Assembly (NCBI GenBank): GCA_022447625.1
Contig: JAKVAX010000003.1
Span: forward strand, 186,001 to 250,000
Direction: 5' to 3'
Length of the DNA stretch: 64,000 nt
Origin: Flavobacteriales bacterium
GTDB taxonomy: Bacteria; Bacteroidota; Bacteroidia; Flavobacteriales_D; Sanyastnellaceae
This document shows, piece by piece, positions 18,029-28,413 of the stretch. The notes below the pieces were generated by a model. The model was not told the origin of the DNA. It saw nothing but the letters and a program-made list of their open reading frames with translations, and searched no databases. Position 1 is the stretch's first letter; each line of letters opens with the position of its first letter. The translations under genes were made by a program, and so were the position numbers.

Positions 18029-20338
18029 TTACTTCTTGCTTCTTCTACGTGCTGGACGATCCGGAGCATTCGCTACCAATTCGCGCACTTCTTCTAATGT
18101 CAACTCTTCCGCTTTCTTGTCTTTCGGAATCTTGACGTTCTTCTTTCCTGCTTTGATGTATGGTCCGTAACGTCCGTTCAATACGCGGATGTCTGGTTCC
18201 TCATCCCATGTTTGAATGATGGCCTTAGCATCAGCTTCACGTTTTACTTTGATCAACTCAATAGCACGTTCAAGAGTAATCGTGTACGGATCATCTCCTT
18301 CATCTTCTTTGATGCTGACAAAGCTCTTGTTGTGACGAACGTAAGGTCCGAAACGACCAATTGCTGCTGAGACGGCTTCACCTTCAAACTCTCCTAATTG
18401 ACGAGGAAGTTTGAATAGGTCAAGCGCCTCCTCCAATGTGATGTTCGTGATTGATTGGTCTGGAAGCAGAGAAGCGAATTGCTTATCCTCATCTTCGCTA
18501 TCACCGATCTGAATCATCGGGCCGTAACGACCGATACGTGCAATGATTGGCTTTCCGCTTTCTGGGTGATCACCCAAAGCACGTTCACCCGTAGCACGCT
18601 CTGAAGTCTCGATCGTTTCCTCCACGTTCGTGTGGAAGTCGCCGTAGAAGTTGCGGATCATTTCGTTCCAAGCTACCTCTCCACGAGCAATGCTATCGAA
18701 TTCTTCCTCCACATTCGCTGTGAAGTTGTAGTCTAGAATGTCTTCGAAGTTATCTACCAAGAAATCGTTCACTACGATACCAATGTCAGTAGGGAAGAGC
18801 TTCCCGCGTTCAGCTCCAGTATTCTCAGTAGCTGTGTCTTTCGAGATCGCTTCGTTCTCCAGTTTCAATACGCGGTATTGACGCGCTCTTCCGTCGCGGG
18901 CTTCTTTGACAACGTATCCACGTTTCTGTACAGTGGAAATCGTTGGTGCGTAAGTTGATGGACGACCGATTCCCAGTTCCTCCAACTTGCGCACGAGGCT
19001 TGCCTCTGTGTATCGAGGTGGGTGTTGAGAGAAACGTTCCGTGGCATTGATGTGCTTGAGCTCGAGCTCTTGCCCAATGTTCAATGGAGGAAGCATTCCT
19101 TTCGTTGTCTCTTCATCTTCGTCGTCAGTTCCTTCAAGGTAAACTTTCAGGAATCCTTCGAACTTGATTACCTCACCTTTAGCCTGCAATGTGCTTGAGC
19201 TTCCAGAGATCGCAATCGTTGCTGTGGTCTTTTCCAGTTTTGCATCTGCCATTTGAGAGGCGATGGTGCGTTTCCAGATAAGATCATATAGTCGTTGCTC
19301 TCCGCTGTCACCTTCGATCTTTTGAAGACCGAGTTCCGTTGGGCGGATGGCTTCGTGTGCTTCTTGTGCACCTTTACTCTTCGAAGAATATTTACGCGTT
19401 TGCGCGTATTCGTCACCGTAGTTATTTCCAATAACCTCTTTGGCTTGGTTCAAAGCCAAGTCACTCAAGTTCACGGAGTCAGTACGCATGTATGTGATGC
19501 GTCCACTTTCATACAATCGCTGCGCCACGACCATAGTCTGCGATACAGAGAAGCCCAGTTTTCTGGAAGCTTCCTGCTGAAGCGTAGAAGTAGTGAATGG
19601 TGATGCTGGTGACTTCTTCGAAGGCTTGGTCTCAAGATTCTGGATAGAGTAGGAACTACCGAGGCATTCATTCAAGAACGCCATCGCTTCTTCCTCTGTC
19701 GCAAAACGTTTCGGGAGTTCCGCCTTTAGTTCTCCCCGTTCGAGATTGAACATCGCGATGACGCGGAATGAACTTGTCGCTTTGAAGTTGTTGATTTCGC
19801 GCTCACGCTCTACAATGATTCGAACAGCCACACTTTGTACACGTCCGGCACTAAGTGATGGTTTTACTTTCTTCCAGAGTACAGGACTCAATTCGAAACC
19901 TACCAAACGGTCCAACACACGACGAGCCTGCTGAGCATTCACCAGGTTCACGTCAACCGTTCTTGGGTTGTCAATAGCGCGTAGGATCGCATTCTTCGTA
20001 ATTTCAGAGAAAACGATACGACGTGTTTTCGAGGCATCGATTTTCAGAGTTTCCGCTAGGTGCCAAGAAATGGCTTCCCCTTCGCGGTCCTCATCCGTCG
20101 CGAGCCATACGATTTCCGCATCCTTCGCAAGTTTCTTCAACTCTGTGATCAACTTCTTCTTATCGGAAGAGACCTCATACACCGGGGTGAAATCATTTTC
20201 GACATCAATCGCCAGGTCACTCTTCGGAAGATCGCGAACGTGTCCGTAACTAGAACGAACGACGAAGTCCTTCCCGAGGTAGCCTTCGATGGTCTTAGCT
20301 TTCGCCGGTGACTCTACAATAACCAGGTTCTTTGGCAT
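18029..20338 (-). CDS. topA: DNA topoisomerase I
   Basis: Type IA topoisomerase that relaxes negative supercoils. It has 769 residues. The Toprim domain opens with NLVIVESPAKAKTIEGYLG and has the metal motif DEDREGEAISWHLAE. The active-site tyrosine is in GRITYMRTDSVNLS. The ALxxKGxGRPSTYA equivalent reads LEELGIGRPSTYAPTIS. The C-terminus lacks Cys4 zinc fingers and instead has Toprim C-terminal repeats (GRYGPMIQIGDSED, GRFGPYVRHNKSFVSI, GRYGPYIKAGKKNVKI) and a basic tail RPARRRSKK, the usual form in Bacteroidetes. The ATG is at 20338. The 190-base gap to divergent miaB holds both promoters. Confidence 0.97.
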   Translation of the reverse strand: MPKNLVIVESPAKAKTIEGYLGKDFVVRSSYGHVRDLPKSDLAIDVENDFTPVYEVSSDKKKLITELKKLAKDAEIVWLATDEDREGEAISWHLAETLKIDASKTRRIVFSEITKNAILRAIDNPRTVDVNLVNAQQARRVLDRLVGFELSPVLWKKVKPSLSAGRVQSVAVRIIVEREREINNFKATSSFRVIAMFNLERGELKAELPKRFATEEEAMAFLNECLGSSYSIQNLETKPSKKSPASPFTTSTLQQEASRKLGFSVSQTMVVAQRLYESGRITYMRTDSVNLSDLALNQAKEVIGNNYGDEYAQTRKYSSKSKGAQEAHEAIRPTELGLQKIEGDSGEQRLYDLIWKRTIASQMADAKLEKTTATIAISGSSSTLQAKGEVIKFEGFLKVYLEGTDDEDEETTKGMLPPLNIGQELELKHINATERFSQHPPRYTEASLVRKLEELGIGRPSTYAPTISTVQKRGYVVKEARDGRARQYRVLKLENEAISKDTATENTGAERGKLFPTDIGIVVNDFLVDNFEDILDYNFTANVEEEFDSIARGEVAWNEMIRNFYGDFHTNVEETIETSERATGERALGDHPESGKPIIARIGRYGPMIQIGDSEDEDKQFASLLPDQSITNITLEEALDLFKLPRQLGEFEGEAVSAAIGRFGPYVRHNKSFVSIKEDEGDDPYTITLERAIELIKVKREADAKAIIQTWDEEPDIRVLNGRYGPYIKAGKKNVKIPKDKKAEELTLEEVRELVANAPDRPARRRSKK

Positions 20339-20504
20339 AGTGCTGTTGTGTTGGTACCCTTAAGAACACGTAAATGTGTTTTGGGTTCCCGCCTGTTAAA
20401 ATCGGGTGCAAATTAACGACAATCCTATTCAAGGCAAGTGCACTCTTCGTTAACCTTATATATGTAGGCCATTCTTTTGTGCTTGTTTAACGAGGAATTT
20501 TGAG

Positions 20505-20542
20505 TGACAAATTGTCAGACTTGACCTCGTGTCGTATCTTTG
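20505..20542 (+). promoter_or_regulatory. miaB promoter with overlapping dyad
   Basis: The -7 element TATCTTTG (20535-20542) is preceded after 20 bases by ATTG (20511-20514) as -33. The dyad TGACAA-a-TTGTCA (20505-20517) covers the -33 region and could be an operator. The promoter position decides the miaB start at 20571, because the frame's earlier codon (20529) would lie upstream of the transcript. Confidence 0.6.
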
Positions 20543-20570
20543 TCAACCTTTATCAATCGGGGAGAACGTA

Positions 20571-22001
20571 ATGTTACACGACGGAAATAAAGTGATCGAC
20601 GAATCTCGTCAGGGAGAAGCGATCATGACCAAGACATCTGAAAGCGGAGAACGTAAGCTACTCTTAGAGAGCTACGGATGCCAAATGAACTTCTCTGACT
20701 CTGAGATCGTGGCATCGATCATGGGAGAAGCAGGATTCTCTACTACACGTGATGCGGAAGCGGCAGATGTAGTCCTTATTAATACATGTGCAATTCGCGA
20801 TAACGCAGAGCAACGTGTGCGCGGACGTCTGCAATTCTTCAAGAACCTGAAGAAGACAAAACCAGATATGGTAGTTGGAGTACTTGGTTGTATGGCCGAA
20901 CGTCTTCGTGAGAAACTACTGGAACAAGAGCAATTGGTTGATTTGGTTGTTGGACCAGATGCTTACCGTGATCTTCCGAACCTCATTGGTCAGGTTGATT
21001 CAGGACAAAAAGCGGTGAACGTATTGCTGTCTCGTGAAGAGACCTATGCAGAAATCGCACCTGTTCGTCTTGACTCAAATGGAATCACTGCCTTTATCTC
21101 GATCATGCGTGGTTGTGATAATATGTGCTCATTCTGCGTAGTGCCTTTCACTCGCGGACGCGAACGTAGTCGTAAGCCAGAATCGATTGTAAGAGAGGTG
21201 CAAGAACTCTTCGATCAAGGATACCGTGAAGTGACACTTCTTGGACAGAACGTTGATTCCTACAAGTGGAACTTGACGAACAAAGGAGAGATCAAGGATC
21301 CAGAAAAGGAGACGGTGAACTTTGCTCAGCTGATGGAGAAAGTGGCTTTGGTGAATCCAGACCTTCGTGTTCGCTTCTCAACGAGCCACCCTAAAGACAT
21401 GACGGATGACGTACTTCACACCATGGCGAAGTATGAGAACATCTGTAAGTATATCCACCTACCTGTACAAAGCGGAAGCTCTGAAGTGCTGAAGAGGATG
21501 AATCGCGGTTACACACGTGAGTGGTACCTCGATCGTATTGCTGCCATTAACCGCATTATGCCAGACTGTGCGATTTCAACAGATATCATCACTGGTTTCT
21601 GTGGCGAAACAGAAGAACAACACCAAGAGACCTTGAGTCTGATGGCCGAAGTTCGTTACGACATGGCTTTCATGTTCAAGTACAGTGAACGACCACGTAC
21701 TTTAGCTGAGCGTAAGTACGAAGACGATATTCCTGAAGATGTAAAAGGGCGTCGCTTAAGAGAAGTGATTGACCTACAGATGGAATGTGGAGCCGAGCGA
21801 ACGAAAGCACTTGTAGGCAAAACCCACCGCGTATTGGTGGAAGGAACATCGAAGAAATCGGAAGATCAATTGTTCGGTCGTACGACGTACAACACAGTGA
21901 TTGTCTTCCCTAAAGGTGATATCAAACCAGGTCAATACGTTGACGTTCACGCGCATGACTGTACGTCAGTGACTTTGCTTGGTGAGGTAGTGCCATCTTA
22001 A
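20571..22001 (+). CDS. miaB: tRNA-2-methylthio-N6-dimethylallyladenosine synthase MiaB
   Basis: Radical-SAM methylthiotransferase that adds the 2-methylthio group to i6A37 of tRNAs. It has 476 residues from the ATG at 20571, which has GGGGAG 8 bases upstream. The N-terminal UPF0004 domain holds the second cluster's cysteines ([33 protein letters not shown]). The radical-SAM motif is CxxxCxxC in [22 protein letters not shown]-terminal TRAM domain (about 400-465) carries [18 protein letters not shown]. The RSRKPESI and THPKDMT-like segments fit MiaB rather than RimO or MtaB. It is first in the run with the sigma-54 activator (8 bases downstream), lptE, a TPR-like gene and secG. Confidence 0.97.
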   Translation: MLHDGNKVIDESRQGEAIMTKTSESGERKLLLESYGCQMNFSDSEIVASIMGEAGFSTTRDAEAADVVLINTCAIRDNAEQRVRGRLQFFKNLKKTKPDMVVGVLGCMAERLREKLLEQEQLVDLVVGPDAYRDLPNLIGQVDSGQKAVNVLLSREETYAEIAPVRLDSNGITAFISIMRGCDNMCSFCVVPFTRGRERSRKPESIVREVQELFDQGYREVTLLGQNVDSYKWNLTNKGEIKDPEKETVNFAQLMEKVALVNPDLRVRFSTSHPKDMTDDVLHTMAKYENICKYIHLPVQSGSSEVLKRMNRGYTREWYLDRIAAINRIMPDCAISTDIITGFCGETEEQHQETLSLMAEVRYDMAFMFKYSERPRTLAERKYEDDIPEDVKGRRLREVIDLQMECGAERTKALVGKTHRVLVEGTSKKSEDQLFGRTTYNTVIVFPKGDIKPGQYVDVHAHDCTSVTLLGEVVPS

Positions 22002-22009
22002 ATTCATTC

Positions 22010-23251
22010 ATGGAGATCCAATCGGTTAAACAACGTTTCGGAATCATCGGGAACTCGACCCCGTTGAATCGTGCCATTGATATTGCGGTGCAAGTTGCAC
22101 CTACGAATATCTCTGTGCTCATCAATGGAGAGTCTGGTACCGGTAAAGAGGTGATGCCGAAGATCATTCACAACCTTAGTTCCAGAAAACATGGCCCATA
22201 CATCGCAGTGAACTGTGGTGCGATTCCAGAAGGAACTATTGATTCTGAGCTCTTCGGTCACGAGAAAGGCGCCTTTACGGGTGCGCATGATTCTCGAAAA
22301 GGTTATTTCGAAGTCGCCAACGGCGGAACCATCTTTCTGGATGAAGTGGCTGAGCTGCCACTTCAAACCCAAGTGCGCTTGCTTCGTGTCTTGGAAACAG
22401 GAGAGTTCATCAAAGTGGGGTCGAGTAAAGTTATCAAGACAGACGTTCGTGTGGTTGCCGCTACGAACGTAAACTTCGGAGACGCGATTGCTAAAGGACG
22501 ATTCAGAGAAGACCTTTATTACCGACTAAATCAAGTGCCGATTTTCATGCCTCCATTGCGAGATCGCAAAGAGGATGTCCACTTGTTGTTTAGAAAGTTT
22601 ACTACAGATTTTTCTGAGCAGTACCGCATGCCTCCTTTAGGATTGGATCATGATGCGGTGGAGATTCTGATCAATTATCGCTGGCCAGGGAATGTTCGTC
22701 AACTGAAGAACATCACAGAACAGATGTCAGTAATTGAGAAGGAGAGAGACATTGACGCGCAAACCTTGCTTCAGTACCTACCTGTTGACGAAGTGAACCA
22801 CCTTCCAATGGTGGTTGATAAACAGCAACAAGAGTCACAAAACTACTCTGAGCGTGAGATCTTGTATCAGTTGTTGTTCGATATGAAGAACGATTTGACT
22901 GACCTTAAGAAACTGGTGCTACAGATGATTCAGCATGATGGACATTTAGATCCAACAGAATCCAATGTAGCTTTGATGAAGCGTGTGTTTGAAGACGATG
23001 CTCAGTCCGAGAATATGAGCCCTGCTGCAAGTTCAGGCGTACTTCATCTTCCGCAGCGTACGGCCACACCTTCTTATGAGGAGCATCACGTGCACGAAGA
23101 AGTGGAGGAGACTTTCTCGCTCCAAGAGACAGAGAAGGAGTTGATCAAGAAGGCCCTCGCCAAGCACAAGAACAAGCGTAAGTACGCAGCGCGTGAGCTA
23201 GGAATTAGTGAACGCACACTTTATCGTAAGATCAAGGAATACAATCTTTAA
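22010..23251 (+). CDS. Sigma-54-dependent transcriptional activator without receiver domain
   Basis: An NtrC-family activator of 413 residues that starts directly with the AAA+ domain. Walker A is GESGTGKE (about 41-48), the sigma-54-contacting loop is GAFTGAHD, Walker B is GGTIFLDEVAELP, and RWPGNVRQLKN follows. A variable, partly acidic linker (about 255-365) leads to a C-terminal Fis-type helix-turn-helix (KYAARELGISERTLYRKIKEY). With no N-terminal sensory domain, its activity must be set by level, linker or partners. It lies between miaB and lptE, an arrangement I know from other Bacteroidetes. The targets are unknown. Confidence 0.93.
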   Translation: MEIQSVKQRFGIIGNSTPLNRAIDIAVQVAPTNISVLINGESGTGKEVMPKIIHNLSSRKHGPYIAVNCGAIPEGTIDSELFGHEKGAFTGAHDSRKGYFEVANGGTIFLDEVAELPLQTQVRLLRVLETGEFIKVGSSKVIKTDVRVVAATNVNFGDAIAKGRFREDLYYRLNQVPIFMPPLRDRKEDVHLLFRKFTTDFSEQYRMPPLGLDHDAVEILINYRWPGNVRQLKNITEQMSVIEKERDIDAQTLLQYLPVDEVNHLPMVVDKQQQESQNYSEREILYQLLFDMKNDLTDLKKLVLQMIQHDGHLDPTESNVALMKRVFEDDAQSENMSPAASSGVLHLPQRTATPSYEEHHVHEEVEETFSLQETEKELIKKALAKHKNKRKYAARELGISERTLYRKIKEYNL

Positions 23252-23345
23252 TTAGGCGTTAGGCTACTGGTACTTATTTTTTTGAGTGCTTAGTTCTTAG
23301 TTATTGATTATTGATTGTCGATGTCTAGTTTAGTATTCGATTGAA

Positions 23346-23843
23346 ATGAAGTTAAGACTTAACCATATCCTCCCCATTGCTTTTGCGATCATTTTGATTT
23401 CGTGTTACACACCTTACGGTGCGCAGACTTCAGGAGCCAAAACGTTTTCTGTGGAATACTTCAAGCCGCAGACTCCTTTGGCTAGTCCGATTGTGGCGCA
23501 GAACTTCACGGAGGAACTGCGTGATTTGATTCAGCGTCAATCTACCCTTCAGTTAATTGATACCAAAGGTGAATTGCGCTTTGAAGGATCGATCACCGAT
23601 TATCGCGTGAGTCCTGTTGGGGTTTCTGATGGAGAAACAGCTTCTCGAAACCGATTGACAGTCACTGTCAAAGTGAAGTACACCAACACCTTAGAACCGG
23701 ATCTAAGTTTCGAACGCAACTTCACCCGATTCGCTGATTACGAGAGTTCTCAAGATCTTCTAACCGTTGAAGAACAATTGACAGGAGAGATTAATGAGCA
23801 ACTCACCCAAGAAATCTTCAACGCTTCCCTCGGAAACTGGTAA
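23346..23843 (+). CDS. lptE: LptE-like LPS-assembly lipoprotein
   Basis: A protein of 165 residues with a lipoprotein signal (MKLRLNHILPIAFAIILISC, Cys20). After that comes TSGAKTFSVEYFKPQTPLASP and a small alpha/beta domain with FTEELRDLIQRQSTLQLI and LRFEGSITDYRVSPV, typical of Bacteroidetes LptE. LptE plugs the LptD barrel and assists lipopolysaccharide insertion at the outer membrane. The stop overlaps the next start by one base (TAATG), so the two are probably translated together. The 94 bases upstream hold only TTAGTTCTTAG/TTATTGATTATTG-type low-complexity sequence. Confidence 0.85.
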   Translation: MKLRLNHILPIAFAIILISCYTPYGAQTSGAKTFSVEYFKPQTPLASPIVAQNFTEELRDLIQRQSTLQLIDTKGELRFEGSITDYRVSPVGVSDGETASRNRLTVTVKVKYTNTLEPDLSFERNFTRFADYESSQDLLTVEEQLTGEINEQLTQEIFNASLGNW

Positions 23844-24880
23844 TGCTTAAAGAAGACTTCTATACCGCCCTCAATTCTCAAGGACAGGCACTTTCAGATT
23901 TACGTCCTGAGCTGCTTCGCCTGAGCAAAGACATGCCTTGGTTCACCGGAGCACATGTCATGCTAGCCAAAGCAGATCATCAACTCCAACATTTCGATTA
24001 CGACGCCCACTTGAAATTGGCAGCCATTCATGTCTTTGATCGTGATGTGCTGTTTGATCTATTGGTGCGCCAACCGATGTTAGATAAGGTGCGGCAGATT
24101 GATGTAGAGATTGAGGCGGTTGTTTTAGAGGAAGAGTTAGAAGAAGAATTAGAATCAGAGGAAAAGGAAGAGACCGGCAGTGGCGCATATATGCGCCCAC
24201 CACAACCAAATTCTGAAGAAGAAGAGAGAAAGGAAGAATTAGAAGTAGAGGAGGAACCTCCTGCACCGCGAACAAAGTTGGAGGATTTTGATCCAATTCA
24301 ACAGGGGGTGATTTTGGAGGCGATTACCTCTACAATAATGCTGGAGTCGCAGGAAGAGGTAGAGGCAGAGGAAGAGTTAGAAGATGAGACCGGTAGTGGC
24401 GAATATATGCGCCCACCACAACCGAATTCTGAAACAGAAATTACGGTAACACCACCTACAACGGAGGTGAATTCATCTTCGAGTAAAATTCAAGAGGGGC
24501 ATTCCGATAAAGCGCAGTTGTCGCCATTTGCGGCTTGGTTGGTGAAGAATAATAGCGCGAAGAAGCGAAGCGTTCCGCCGTTAGGCGATCAAAATCAAGA
24601 AGAACGTAAACAAGCACTGATTGACCGCTTTATTGCGGAAGATCCGAAGATCAAGCCAAGGCGTGCGGCAGAATTTTCGACATATGATTTGGCAAAGATG
24701 AGTGTGGTGGAAGATGAAGATATGGTGACTGAAACCATGGCTAAAATCTACGCTGTGCAAGGGAATCAGCGCAAGGCGATAAAGGCCTACAAACTATTGA
24801 GCTTGAAATTCCCAGAAAAAAGCATTTATTTTGCAAACCAAATTAAAAAGCTCCGGGACTCCGGAAAATCAAAGAAATAG
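23843..24880 (+). CDS. Acidic protein with TPR-like C-terminus and repeat-derived linker
   Basis: A protein of 345 residues. The N-terminal 90 residues are helical with no assigned family. The middle (about 93-215) is an acidic, low-complexity linker that contains the same segment twice, TGSGAYMRPPQPNSE and TGSGEYMRPPQPNSE. The C-terminal 90 residues (KQALIDRFIAEDPKI, then AKIYAVQGNQRKAIKAYKLL) look like one or two tetratricopeptide units. The linker DNA matches an intergenic repeat family of this window (copies near 52331 and 62202), so the linker probably grew by insertion of that element. It is sandwiched between lptE (one-base overlap) and secG (9-base gap). Function unknown, possibly a scaffold. 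Confidence 0.75.
   Translation: MLKEDFYTALNSQGQALSDLRPELLRLSKDMPWFTGAHVMLAKADHQLQHFDYDAHLKLAAIHVFDRDVLFDLLVRQPMLDKVRQIDVEIEAVVLEEELEEELESEEKEETGSGAYMRPPQPNSEEEERKEELEVEEEPPAPRTKLEDFDPIQQGVILEAITSTIMLESQEEVEAEEELEDETGSGEYMRPPQPNSETEITVTPPTTEVNSSSSKIQEGHSDKAQLSPFAAWLVKNNSAKKRSVPPLGDQNQEERKQALIDRFIAEDPKIKPRRAAEFSTYDLAKMSVVEDEDMVTETMAKIYAVQGNQRKAIKAYKLLSLKFPEKSIYFANQIKKLRDSGKSKK
24170..24217 (+). repeat. In-gene copy 1 of the GGCGCAtatTGCGCC repeat
   Basis: A 48-base unit starting GAGACCGGCAG with the perfect 16-base palindrome GGCGCATATATGCGCC in its middle. It matches copy 2 (24386-24433) at 45 of 48 bases. The preceding purine tract (GAGGAAGAGTTAGAAGAAGA) is also shared. Confidence 0.85.
24386..24433 (+). 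repeat. In-gene copy 2 of the GGCGCAtatTGCGCC repeat
   Basis: Second 48-base unit, in the same reading frame as copy 1 and 216 bases away. One of its three differences breaks the palindrome (GGCGAATATATGCGCC). Confidence 0.85.
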
Positions 24881-24889
24881 AAGGAAAAG

Positions 24890-25222
24890 ATGGGTACTTT
24901 CATCATAGTTTTGATCCTGATCGTATGCTTTTTGCTAGGCGTGGCTATTCTAGTCCAGAACCCAAAGGGTGGCGGACTAGCAACAGGATTCCAGGGAGCA
25001 AGCCAAATCGGAGGCGTACAGAAAACAACTGATTTCCTTGAGAAGTCAACTTGGTACCTTACGATTGCTTTGTTTGTACTTTGTATGGCATCTGCCGCTT
25101 GGTATGATGGAGGTGTGTCAACAGATGACGGAAGCTTCCAAGAAGATGCCATTACTGCTCCAGCATTCGATGCTGAAGGAGCTGGTGACCTAGACGGCGG
25201 AGACGCTGCTCCAGTAGAATAA
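24890..25222 (+). CDS. secG: Preprotein translocase subunit SecG
   Basis: The small Sec translocon subunit that aids SecYEG-SecA export at the inner membrane. It has 110 residues with two TM helices (about 3-23 and 53-70) joined by the family loop VQNPKGGGLATGFQGASQ. A Bacteroidetes-type acidic C-terminal tail (about 76-110, DEDGG-rich) follows. It ends the miaB-to-secG run and is followed 20 bases later by a terminator. Confidence 0.95.
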   Translation: MGTFIIVLILIVCFLLGVAILVQNPKGGGLATGFQGASQIGGVQKTTDFLEKSTWYLTIALFVLCMASAAWYDGGVSTDDGSFQEDAITAPAFDAEGAGDLDGGDAAPVE

Positions 25223-25241
25223 GATTAACATCGACCATAGT

Positions 25242-25277
25242 AAATGTCAGTATGTCACGCATGCTGACATTTTTTTT
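25242..25277 (+). terminator. Rho-independent terminator after secG
   Basis: A nine-base stem AAATGTCAG / CTGACATTT (25242-25250 with 25264-25272) is followed by a T-run. It separates the secG run from groESL. Confidence 0.85.
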
Positions 25278-25320
25278 GTTCGAAACTGTCGTTTTTGCCA
25301 CTTCTGACCGAAAACATGAA

Positions 25321-25338
25321 TTGGCACAAAATCTGACA
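25321..25338 (+). promoter_or_regulatory. Candidate groESL promoter region (sigma-54-like)
   Basis: TTGGCACAAAATCTGACA resembles a -24/-12 element: TGGCAC is exact, and CTGA stands where TTGC is expected with the right spacing. Several TGTC/CTGAC half-sites lie in the preceding 60 bases (ACTGTC, TTCTGACC). No TAnnTTTG element is evident before groES. The assignment is tentative. Confidence 0.35.
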
Positions 25339-25381
25339 GTGTAGATGCAAACAATTTTGAAATTCAATTAATCGAACCAAA

Positions 25382-25657
25382 ATGTCAGTAAACGTAAAAC
25401 CATTGGCAGACCGCGTTCTCGTAGAACCGGCTCCTGCAGAAGAAAAAACTGCCAGCGGAATCATCATTCCTGACTCGGCAAAAGAAAAGCCACAACGCGG
25501 AACTATCGTTGCCGTTGGAAACGGGAAACCAGATGAACCACTTACAGTCACTGTAGGTGACAATGTTCTCTACGGAAAGTACTCCGGAACAGAGATCAGC
25601 ATCGAAGGTAAAGATTACCTCATTATGCGCGAGGCTGACATCTTCGCGATCGTTTAA
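25382..25657 (+). CDS. groES: Co-chaperonin GroES
   Basis: The heptameric lid of the GroEL chamber. It has 91 residues beginning [25 protein letters not shown]. The mobile loop is [17 protein letters not shown], and the later conserved strand is [13 protein letters not shown]. It is followed by groEL after 31 bases, the universal groESL pair. Confidence 0.98.
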   Translation: MSVNVKPLADRVLVEPAPAEEKTASGIIIPDSAKEKPQRGTIVAVGNGKPDEPLTVTVGDNVLYGKYSGTEISIEGKDYLIMREADIFAIV

Positions 25658-25673
25658 CCTATTCACAAACTAG

Positions 25674-27320
<1,647 letters not shown>

Positions 27321-27340
27321 GCATTCTTCTTGATAGTATT

Positions 27341-27368
27341 AAAGCCCCGCAAATGCGGGGCTTTTTTT
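27341..27368 (+). terminator. Rho-independent terminator after groEL
   Basis: A ten-base stem AAAGCCCCGC / GCGGGGCTTT with loop AAAT, followed by further T. Confidence 0.92.
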
Positions 27369-27432
27369 GTTCGTGGTACGTTGTTGGTGGACCGTGGGCC
27401 GTGGACGGTTGACCGAAGGAATATTGAATGTT

Positions 27433-27502
27433 GAATGAAGGCTCAGCATAAGCTAATCACTCAAATTCATCATTCATTATTCACGAATCATTATTTATTA
27501 TT
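27433..27502 (+). repeat. Left copy of a ~65-base imperfect direct repeat
   Basis: Begins GAATGAAGGCT and contains CATTCATTATTCACGAATC. The right copy lies at 28275-28339, so the two flank the gene at 27582-28280. The preceding stretch (27386-27418) is a GGACCGTGGGCCGTGGACGG-type low-complexity tract. The whole gap 27369-27581 holds no gene. Confidence 0.75.
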
Positions 27503-27581
27503 CTCCCAGGTCGTTCTTACCCAACGTCAAGGAATCATTGGTCTTGGCTATTCTACCTTCGTTATATTAACAGTATAAGAG

Positions 27582-28280
27582 ATGAATAAACTAATTCAAC
27601 AACATAAGATTGTCGCTGTCATTACCGGATTGTCGATTATTGTGATGGCGGTTGTGGCGACATTAATCATGGTATCAGGTCGTACCAGTATGAACGGAGA
27701 TCCAGAGGGGGCAGTGGACATGCTAAGGAGCGGACAAGAAAAAGCACGCGCTGAGGCATTTGGTTGGATCGTAGTGCTGATCCTGGATATCATTGCTTCC
27801 TGGGGAATATACCTCATCTTCAAATTAAAGAATCAGGAGCTTGCTTCGCTTTCCGCACTGTTCAGGTTGATCTACTCAGCGATACTAGGAGCTGCCATCG
27901 GGTTCTTGGTGTATGGATTGTTTTTAGGTCAAAAAGGCATAGAAAATAGTGTCGCTGATTTAGCGGGGTATTTCGTTTTCGCCTTTCAAGAAGTATGGAG
28001 TTTTGGACTGATCATCTTTGGACTTCACTTGGTCACCTTAGGGTGGCTTACGTGGGATAAATCGATTCTTGCAAAGATTCTCGGAACTCTTCTCGTTATC
28101 GGTGGTTCAGGCTATGTTCTTATTCATTCAGCTCATGTTTTGATGGCAGATGATTCCGTCTTCAAGATGTTAGCAGAACCTTTATTCATGGCGCCAATGA
28201 TTCTTGGTGAACTTGGTTTCGCTCTTCTACTATTTGTAAGAGGAATAAAGAAAGGAACCACTTCTAGACCTGAAGAATGA
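27582..28280 (+). CDS. DUF4386-like integral membrane protein
   Basis: A protein of 232 residues with about six to seven TM helices (near 9-31, 57-80, 90-115, 124-150, 163-180, 195-222). The segment MLRSGQEKARAEAFGWIVVLILDIIASWGIYLIFK and the general layout fit the DUF4386 family, whose function is not known. An imperfect promoter (ATTGG, then TACCTTCG at 27554-27561) precedes it. The stop codon lies in the first bases of a repeat (28275-28339) whose partner precedes the gene, so the cassette may have moved or been duplicated as a unit. It could be another small membrane-protein family. Confidence 0.7.
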   Translation: MNKLIQQHKIVAVITGLSIIVMAVVATLIMVSGRTSMNGDPEGAVDMLRSGQEKARAEAFGWIVVLILDIIASWGIYLIFKLKNQELASLSALFRLIYSAILGAAIGFLVYGLFLGQKGIENSVADLAGYFVFAFQEVWSFGLIIFGLHLVTLGWLTWDKSILAKILGTLLVIGGSGYVLIHSAHVLMADDSVFKMLAEPLFMAPMILGELGFALLLFVRGIKKGTTSRPEE

Positions 28281-28339
28281 AGGCTGAATCTGAGTTGATT
28301 ACTGAAACTCATCATTCATCATTCACGAATCATTATTTC
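28275..28339 (+). repeat. Right copy of the ~65-base imperfect direct repeat
   Basis: Begins GAATGAAGGCT and includes CATTCATCATTCACGAATC, followed by CCGTCGCCGTCCACG. Its first bases are the last codon and stop of the membrane-protein gene. Confidence 0.75.
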
Positions 28340-28413
28340 ATCCCGTCGCCGTCCACGCTCCACCTTCTAAATAAACGTCTAGTTCTTTCATGAATCGACG
28401 AGAATGGCAGACC

